Shown here piece by piece: positions 58,834-64,000 of a stretch of 64,000 bases of DNA. The notes beneath the pieces are model-generated. The model was given only the letters and a program-made list of their open reading frames with translations. It searched no databases and was not told the origin of the DNA. The position numbers and the translations under genes are program-made. Position 1 is the first letter of the stretch. Every line of letters starts with the position of its first letter. This stretch comes from JBGTFE01 sp049799955 (GTDB taxonomy: Bacteria > Acidobacteriota > Blastocatellia > Pyrinomonadales > Pyrinomonadaceae), in assembly GCA_049799955.1 (NCBI GenBank), contig JBARIW010000018.1, positions 92,056-156,055 of the forward strand, in the 5' to 3' direction.

Positions 58834-60312
58834 TTAATTTCCCAGACCGAAAAATTTTCTAATCGAAGTGAAAACACCTGCTTTGTCGTTTCTCTGATTG
58901 TTGCCGGTGTCTTCGTGCATCTCGTCGAGCGCGGCGCGGCGTTCATCGATGATTTTGCCGAAAGATTCGACCAGTTCGGGATTTTCTTCGAGAATCGGTT
59001 TCAGACAGTGATGCTTGATTTCAACGACTTCGGTTTCTTCGTCGGCAACGACCGTGGCGGTACGCGGCTCGCCCGTAAAAAGCCCCATTTCGCCGAAAAA
59101 ACCGCCTTCTTTCAGTTGCCGGATTGGCTTAACCTTGCCGTTTTCTCTGACCTGAACCGTAACGGAGCCGCGATGGACGATAAACATCGAATTGCCTTTT
59201 TGCCCTTTGCGAACGATTTTTTCTTCGGGCGCGAAAACCCTTAAAAGGCTGGCGCGGGCGAGCTTTTCTATTTCATCTTCGTTAAGCGGAACAAAAAGCG
59301 GAACATGGTTGAGACGCTCGAAAATTTCGTTGTCGGTTTCGACAAAAATATTTGCCGGAGGCTTTCTTTCGATGTGAATTGTCTGCTTATGCTCGGCAAA
59401 GCTGAATTTTTCGCGCTGAAAGGCATACCAGATTCGCTGCCGGATGAGCGCGTCGGTGTCGTTATATTTCGTGTAATCTTCCAGCCAGTATTTAACTTCC
59501 CATTCAATTCCGTTATCGCCGAGATTTCTGATGCGAACGACCGGGCGAATCATCGACGAGACGTTTTCGACCTGCCTGACGACTTCGCGAATAACCTGCG
59601 TGGTTTTTGCGGGCGAGTTTTCATAAATCGTGCTGAAAAAAACAACCCGCGCATTGAGATTGTCTTTCGGTGAAACCTCAAAAATCTCCTTGCCCAAAAC
59701 CGAATTGCTGACGATAACGATTTTATTCTGAAACGTTCGAATCCTGACGCCTCGCCACGAGATGCTCTCGACCACGCCCGTGCCTTTATTCGGAATATTG
59801 ATAACGTCGCCGACCTGAAACGGATTGTCAGCCTGAATCGCCGCGCCCGCGAAGAAATTTCCGAGAGTGTCCTGTAAAGCGAGACCGATGACGATACCGA
59901 TAATCGTCGAACCCGTAAAAATCGGCGCGAGCGTCGTATAAACACTGGAAAACTGCGATTGGAGAATGACGATAAATGCGACGATAAAGAGAAGAGTCGA
60001 GATGACGTTTCTGAGAAGAGTCGAAATTTCGTAGGAAGCTGAGCTGAGAACCGTGCTGAAAATCAGCGCGTTGAGAACCCGGATTGTCGCAACGACCAGA
60101 ATCATCCAGAGAACAATCTTCAAAATCCGGTAGATATTCTCGAAGATACTGATGGCGGTTACGCCCATATCGGCATCGGAAGTCGGAAAAAGCGTAACGA
60201 TATATTTGATGATATATGGATAGACAAACGGCATTAAAGCCAGTATGAGAAAGACCGTTCCGACCAAAATTAGAAAAGGAATTATCCTTTTTAGAAATCC
60301 CGTTGCTTCCAT
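58834..60312 (-). CDS. MscS-type channel with cyclic-nucleotide-binding domain
   Basis: This 492-residue protein has about five membrane segments, an MscS pore helix region and beta domain (GLALQDTLGNFFAGAAIQAD, then FQVGDVINI), and a C-terminal cNMP-binding domain (about residues 345-460). The phosphate-binding cassette is FFGEMGLFTGEPRTATV. The two-part form resembles the bCNG subfamily of MscS-like channels, which are gated by cyclic nucleotide more than by tension. It lies 3 bp behind the Nramp-like gene on the same strand, so they form one operon. Confidence 0.9.
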   Translation of the reverse strand: MEATGFLKRIIPFLILVGTVFLILALMPFVYPYIIKYIVTLFPTSDADMGVTAISIFENIYRILKIVLWMILVVATIRVLNALIFSTVLSSASYEISTLLRNVISTLLFIVAFIVILQSQFSSVYTTLAPIFTGSTIIGIVIGLALQDTLGNFFAGAAIQADNPFQVGDVINIPNKGTGVVESISWRGVRIRTFQNKIVIVSNSVLGKEIFEVSPKDNLNARVVFFSTIYENSPAKTTQVIREVVRQVENVSSMIRPVVRIRNLGDNGIEWEVKYWLEDYTKYNDTDALIRQRIWYAFQREKFSFAEHKQTIHIERKPPANIFVETDNEIFERLNHVPLFVPLNEDEIEKLARASLLRVFAPEEKIVRKGQKGNSMFIVHRGSVTVQVRENGKVKPIRQLKEGGFFGEMGLFTGEPRTATVVADEETEVVEIKHHCLKPILEENPELVESFGKIIDERRAALDEMHEDTGNNQRNDKAGVFTSIRKFFGLGN

Positions 60313-60315
60313 AAA

Positions 60316-61623
60316 TTAAAAAATATCAATAATCGTCTTTCCAATCAATAAAAGAGAAAGTATGGATACGAAAATAGTGATAAACCACGCGACGCATTTA
60401 AAAAGAAAACCGTTGCTGTATTCGCCCATAATTTCCTTGTTGCTCGAAAGAGAAACGATGGCGATAAGGATTATCGGCAGCAAAATTCCGTTAATACACT
60501 GCGTAAAAAGCAGTAATTTAATTTGCGGAATGCCCGGAATCAGTGCCGAAATTGCGCCGACTAAAATCAAGGTCGTAAAAATGCCGATAAAAATCGGCGC
60601 TTCGCGGAAAGAATGCGAAAGTCCCTTTTCAAATCCGAGAGCTTCGCTGACCGAATAAGCCGTTGCCAGCGGCAAAACGCCCATCGCCAGCATCGCCGCG
60701 CCGAAAAGCCCGACGGCAAAAAGATATTTCGCGTAATTTCCGGCAATCGGCGCGAGCGCCTGCGCGGCGGTCGCGGCTGAATCGAGTTCGGTAATTCCCT
60801 GCGTGTGCAGAGTCGCGGCGGTCGAAATGACGATAAAAGCCGCAATCATACAGGCGAAAACGGTTCCGACAATCGCATCGGCTCTGACAAGCGGTAAATC
60901 ATCTTCGTCCATTCCTTTTTCGACTACCGAAGACTGAACATAAACCTGCATAAACGGCGTGATGGTCGTTCCGATTAAAGCCATCACGGTGAAAAGATAG
61001 CCGCTGTTAAATTCAAGCGTCGGTCTGACGAATCCGTTTCCGACTTCCGACCAGTTCGGTTTTGACATAAAAGCCGAAAACACATAACAGAAAAAGACGA
61101 GCGACATTGCCAGAAAAACTCTTTCGACGCGCTTTTGCGAGCCTTTGACGACGAGCCACCAGACGAGCGCGGCTGTAGCCGGAATCGTGAAAAATCTCGA
61201 AATACCGAGAAGCTCCGAAGCCTGCGCGATGCCGATAAATTCGGAGACGATGACGCCCGAATTGGCAATCAAAATCGCCAGCATAAAGAGCGCCGTCAGA
61301 CGAACCCCGAAATGCTCGCGTATCAAATCAGCCAAGCCCTGTCCCGTAACGACGCCCATCCGAACGCACATTTCCTGCACGATAATCAGGCTTATCGTCA
61401 TCGGGATAAACGCCCAGAGAAGCGTGTAGCCGTAAGCCGCGCCGGCGGTCGAATATGTAGCGATGCCGCTCGCGTCGTTTCCGGCGTTGGCGGCAATAAT
61501 TCCGGGTCCTAAAATGGCTAGATAAGCAAAAAAGCGATAAGAAGATAGATTACGACGTAAACGCGAAGGTACGCGCCTGACATTCTGCACAAATCTGCTG
61601 AGAGCAAAATTGGAAAAATTCAT
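60316..61623 (-). CDS. Divergent Nramp-family metal transporter
   Basis: This 435-residue protein has about 11 membrane segments and the Nramp fold. The first-helix motif is GPGIIAANAGNDASGIATY, where DPGN of standard Nramps has become DASG. In helix 6 the MPH motif is replaced by TPF (GTTITPFMQVYVQ). The aspartate is kept, but the methionine that favours transition metals is missing, so the substrate may be Mg2+ or another ion. It is the first gene of a two-gene operon with the MscS-cNMP channel. Confidence 0.85.
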   Translation of the reverse strand: MNFSNFALSRFVQNVRRVPSRLRRNLSSYRFFAYLAILGPGIIAANAGNDASGIATYSTAGAAYGYTLLWAFIPMTISLIIVQEMCVRMGVVTGQGLADLIREHFGVRLTALFMLAILIANSGVIVSEFIGIAQASELLGISRFFTIPATAALVWWLVVKGSQKRVERVFLAMSLVFFCYVFSAFMSKPNWSEVGNGFVRPTLEFNSGYLFTVMALIGTTITPFMQVYVQSSVVEKGMDEDDLPLVRADAIVGTVFACMIAAFIVISTAATLHTQGITELDSAATAAQALAPIAGNYAKYLFAVGLFGAAMLAMGVLPLATAYSVSEALGFEKGLSHSFREAPIFIGIFTTLILVGAISALIPGIPQIKLLLFTQCINGILLPIILIAIVSLSSNKEIMGEYSNGFLFKCVAWFITIFVSILSLLLIGKTIIDIF

Positions 61624-61773
61624 TTCTACTACTGCCGTCGTCGCTCATATTTACATCGTAAATCCGCAGTGAAAACCAAAATATCCGTCTTCAATAAATG
61701 ATTTACGAAAATTGAATATAGCGCGATTATCGAAAAGATGAAAGCAGAGAGAAGCTAATGGTTGAAATTATTT

Positions 61774-62334
61774 TTAATTTATCATTTTGCGCAGATTTGC
61801 CAGTTTTATCAGGATTTCAGGCGCTTCTTTGAGTTCGGCGAGCGGCGAAAGTTGTTCGTAGATATAATTCCAGTCGAGTTTGTCTTGTTTAATAATAATC
61901 GAGTTGATGTCAGTCCAATCTTTATCGCGGTCAGCAAAGGCTTTTAAAACAATTAAATCTTCAGGCGAGCAAATTTTAAGTGAGATATTCGGCAAATACT
62001 CTTGAAAGCTCGAACGATTTATCATTTTCTCCTCAAACTCAAAGCCGCCGAGTGAAATGTCAATACCAATCCCACTTTCGGTTTGAAGCAAGAGGACGCG
62101 GTTTTTCAATGCAAAGTTTTTTGCATCTGAAAGACGAGGTTTGAAATCTTCCAACAGAGCATCAACAAATTCTTCTTCAAAGCCAAAACCCGTCAGTAAA
62201 GTTAAATCCACATCTTTTGTCATCCGCTGCTCGCCCCAAAACTGCAAGGCAAGCCCGCCGATAAAACAAAACTGCCAATTCCGCAACTCGCAAATGGACT
62301 GAATAATTTGCGCCGTTATAACTAAATCGGTCAT
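61774..62334 (-). CDS. AbiEii-like nucleotidyltransferase
   Basis: This 186-residue protein has the nucleotidyltransferase fold with GGLALQFWG (G26-G27) and the metal-binding D41-V-D43 in TKDVDLTLL, and no HEPN partner fused. The pattern matches the AbiEii/AbiGii toxin group, whose members are toxins in phage-defence toxin-antitoxin pairs. It overlaps the small gene upstream by 4 bp (ATGA), so the two are translated together. Whether it is a toxin or a plain nucleotidyltransferase is not shown by the sequence. Confidence 0.72.
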   Translation of the reverse strand: MTDLVITAQIIQSICELRNWQFCFIGGLALQFWGEQRMTKDVDLTLLTGFGFEEEFVDALLEDFKPRLSDAKNFALKNRVLLLQTESGIGIDISLGGFEFEEKMINRSSFQEYLPNISLKICSPEDLIVLKAFADRDKDWTDINSIIIKQDKLDWNYIYEQLSPLAELKEAPEILIKLANLRKMIN

Positions 62335-62549
62335 CGAAGTTTTTTCAGAATGCGGTGAAATTCGACTAAGCCCGAATAAGGTTTAGCGCCTTCAAGCCAT
62401 AAAGCCGAACGAAATGCGCCGTCAAAAAGAGGAATTGTTTCAGCGAGATTGGATTTCTTTATTTCTTCACGCCGTATTTCTTCCATAACTTTCCCGACTT
62501 CTTCGCGGTTTCGGACCCAGGCTCGAAGCTTTTCCTTTTCGTCTTTCAT
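62331..62549 (-). CDS. Small partner of the nucleotidyltransferase, possible antitoxin
   Basis: This 72-residue protein is charged and helical at its start (EKEKLRAWVRNREEVGKVMEEIRREEIKK) and has a short C-terminal part (FDGAFRSALWLEGAKPYSGLVEF). I do not recognise a DNA-binding fold. The 4-bp overlap and the order (small gene first, nucleotidyltransferase second) match a toxin-antitoxin operon. The promoter must lie in the gap of about 195 bp before the aconitase gene. Confidence 0.6.
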   Translation of the reverse strand: MKDEKEKLRAWVRNREEVGKVMEEIRREEIKKSNLAETIPLFDGAFRSALWLEGAKPYSGLVEFHRILKKLR

Positions 62550-62744
62550 AAGCTTATCTTAACATAATTTATTAGCGGCAAAGACAGAACTTTTTTAATT
62601 ATAAGTTTTCAAAATGAGTCCAAAAGTCAAAATGAAAAAATCTACTAAATACGGCAATAGCTTGAGATTTTGCCTTTCCGCTCTTAAACTTAAAGTTTGA
62701 TTGACGCGCTATTTTTTACACATTTCAGAGCTTGAGGATAATCT

Positions 62745-64000
62745 ATGACACATAATCTATTTAATACGAGACAAACATTCAAAACCGGAAACGGCGAAGA
62801 CGGCGTTTTCTACAGCTTGCCGCAGCTCGAAGCCGAAGGCGTCGCGGCGGTTTCGCGTCTGCCGATTTCGATTCGTATCGTGCTCGAATCGGTTTTAAGA
62901 AACTTTGACGAGAAAAAAGTTCGCGAAAATGATGTTCGCAATCTTGCCGCTTGGGGCGCGAATGACGAGCGTATCGAAGAAGTTCCATTTACGGTCGCGC
63001 GCGTGATTTTGCAGGATTTTACGGGCGTTCCGCTGCTCGTCGATTTGGCTGCGATGCGCTCGGCGGTCGAGCGTATGGGAAAGGATGTCAATGTTATCGA
63101 GCCGCTCGTTCCGGTCGATTTGGTGATTGACCACTCGGTTCAGGTCGATTATTCAGGCTCTGAAAGCGCGTATCAAAAGAATATGGAAATGGAGTTTAAG
63201 CGCAACGAGCAGCGCTATCGTTTCCTTAAATGGGGAACTCAGGCGTTTAGCGGTTTTCGTGTCGTCCCGCCGGGAATCGGCATCGTTCATCAGGTCAATC
63301 TCGAATATCTCGCCAAAGGCGTTTTTGAAAACGAAGGCGTTTATTATCCCGATACGCTTGTCGGAACCGATTCGCACACGACGATGATAAACGGTTTGGG
63401 AATCGTCGGTTGGGGCGTCGGCGGAATCGAAGCGGAAGCGGCGATGCTCGGTCAGCCGGTTTATATTTTAACGCCCGATGTCGTCGGCGTTCATCTTACG
63501 GGCGCTCTGCCGCAGGGCGCGACGGCGACGGATTTGGTTTTGAGAATCACGGAAATGCTCCGAAAAGCCGGGGTCGTCGGCAAATTTGTCGAATTCTTCG
63601 GCGAAGGCGCGGCATCTCTGCACGCGACCGACCGCGCGACGATTGCCAATATGGCGCCCGAATACGGCGCGACGATGGGCTTTTTCGGCATCGACGAACG
63701 CACACTCGAATATTTTGAAGCGACGGGGCGCAGCAAAGAGCAAATCGAGACAATCCGCAATTATTATACCGCGCAGGGAATGTTCGGCATACCGCGCGAA
63801 GGCGAAGCGGATTACACGACGGTTTTAGACCTTTCTCTTGAAACGATTAATCCGAGTGTTGCCGGACCGAAACGCCCGCAGGACAGAATCGAGCTTTCCA
63901 ATCTGGACGACCGCTTTATCGAATTATTTACTAAAACTGTTGCCGACGGCGGTTACGGCAAGAATGCGGATGATTTGGAAAAACGCTATCAGGTTACGAT
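62745..64000 (+). CDS. acnA: Aconitate hydratase (partial, runs off the window end)
   Basis: Only the first 418 codons are in the window. They match the AcnA/IRP1 family: FKTGNGEDGVFYSLPQLE, VLLVDLAAMRSAV region, FLKWGTQAFSGFRVVPPGIG, YPDTLVGTDSHTTMINGLGI and GQPVYILTPDVVGV. The enzyme interconverts citrate and isocitrate in the TCA cycle with a 4Fe-4S cluster; the cluster cysteines lie beyond the window. The start has GAGG 7 bp upstream. TTGACG at 62701 may be part of its promoter, but no good -10 box is seen. Confidence 0.95.
   Translation, partial: MTHNLFNTRQTFKTGNGEDGVFYSLPQLEAEGVAAVSRLPISIRIVLESVLRNFDEKKVRENDVRNLAAWGANDERIEEVPFTVARVILQDFTGVPLLVDLAAMRSAVERMGKDVNVIEPLVPVDLVIDHSVQVDYSGSESAYQKNMEMEFKRNEQRYRFLKWGTQAFSGFRVVPPGIGIVHQVNLEYLAKGVFENEGVYYPDTLVGTDSHTTMINGLGIVGWGVGGIEAEAAMLGQPVYILTPDVVGVHLTGALPQGATATDLVLRITEMLRKAGVVGKFVEFFGEGAASLHATDRATIANMAPEYGATMGFFGIDERTLEYFEATGRSKEQIETIRNYYTAQGMFGIPREGEADYTTVLDLSLETINPSVAGPKRPQDRIELSNLDDRFIELFTKTVADGGYGKNADDLEKRYQVT

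Overview
The window most likely comes from an acidobacterium of the Blastocatellia/Pyrinomonadaceae type. The supports are a secreted von Willebrand A protein of the acidobacterial 'VWFA-related' kind, a mid-range GC content, a meso-DAP type MurE, a menaquinone-type UbiE/MenG methyltransferase, and a signal-peptide-rich secretome with TonB and ExbD pieces. This placement is an inference from gene content. No rRNA is present. Two tRNAs are: Leu-UAG at 21290-21374 and Lys-UUU at 40299-40374.

Layout. 109-10848: housekeeping genes (corA, argH, a hotdog thioesterase, tilS, ftsH, folP, an LptE-like gene, holA, rpsT), then a membrane-anchored J-domain protein and an orphan exbD. 11236-13725: a TIR-NB-ARC-TPR gene, a possible defence NLR, split by one in-frame amber codon. 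13903-21792: pabB, an amino-acid permease, a PilZ protein, a tail-to-tail DNA methyltransferase and putative restriction enzyme, murE, and an HNH endonuclease beside tRNA-Leu. 22041-28197: the proteostasis block tig-clpP-clpX-lon. 28293-33053: poorly known genes, including a 21-bp repeat tract and a promoter-driven pair made of a membrane protein and a YEATS-like protein. 33130-40136: engB, rho, glgA, a RimL-like acetyltransferase, purA and a MarR-GNAT fusion. 40451-45496: a DUF418 protein, a small MITE-like element, a DUF4436-like protein, a lipoprotein with a long leader, and the VWA protein. 45689-49864: a 5-oxoprolinase set (pxpB, pxpC, pxpA) with a permease. 50077-62549: a membrane patatin, OppB/OppC permeases, menG/ubiE with a degenerate M16 protein, a zinc-ribbon TonB protein, an MscS-cNMP channel with a divergent Nramp, and a nucleotidyltransferase pair. 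The window ends inside an aconitase gene.

The most striking feature is scattered through the whole window. More than twenty sites carry short tandem repeats, mostly 7-9 bp units. Most are arranged as a repeat array, a short loop and the complementary array, so the transcript would fold into a long hairpin. They fill gaps between genes and often supply the stop codon of the gene before or touch the start codon of the gene after. In tilS, pabB and pxpC they lie in frame inside the coding sequence. The units recall the STRR heptamers of filamentous cyanobacteria. Several unit types recur at two or more loci here, and one such array sits inside the MITE-like element.

Possible conflict systems are the TIR-NB-ARC-TPR gene, the methyltransferase/restriction pair, the membrane/YEATS-like pair, the AbiEii-like nucleotidyltransferase with its small partner, and possibly the membrane patatin. 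All functional calls come from motifs read by eye; no database search was run.
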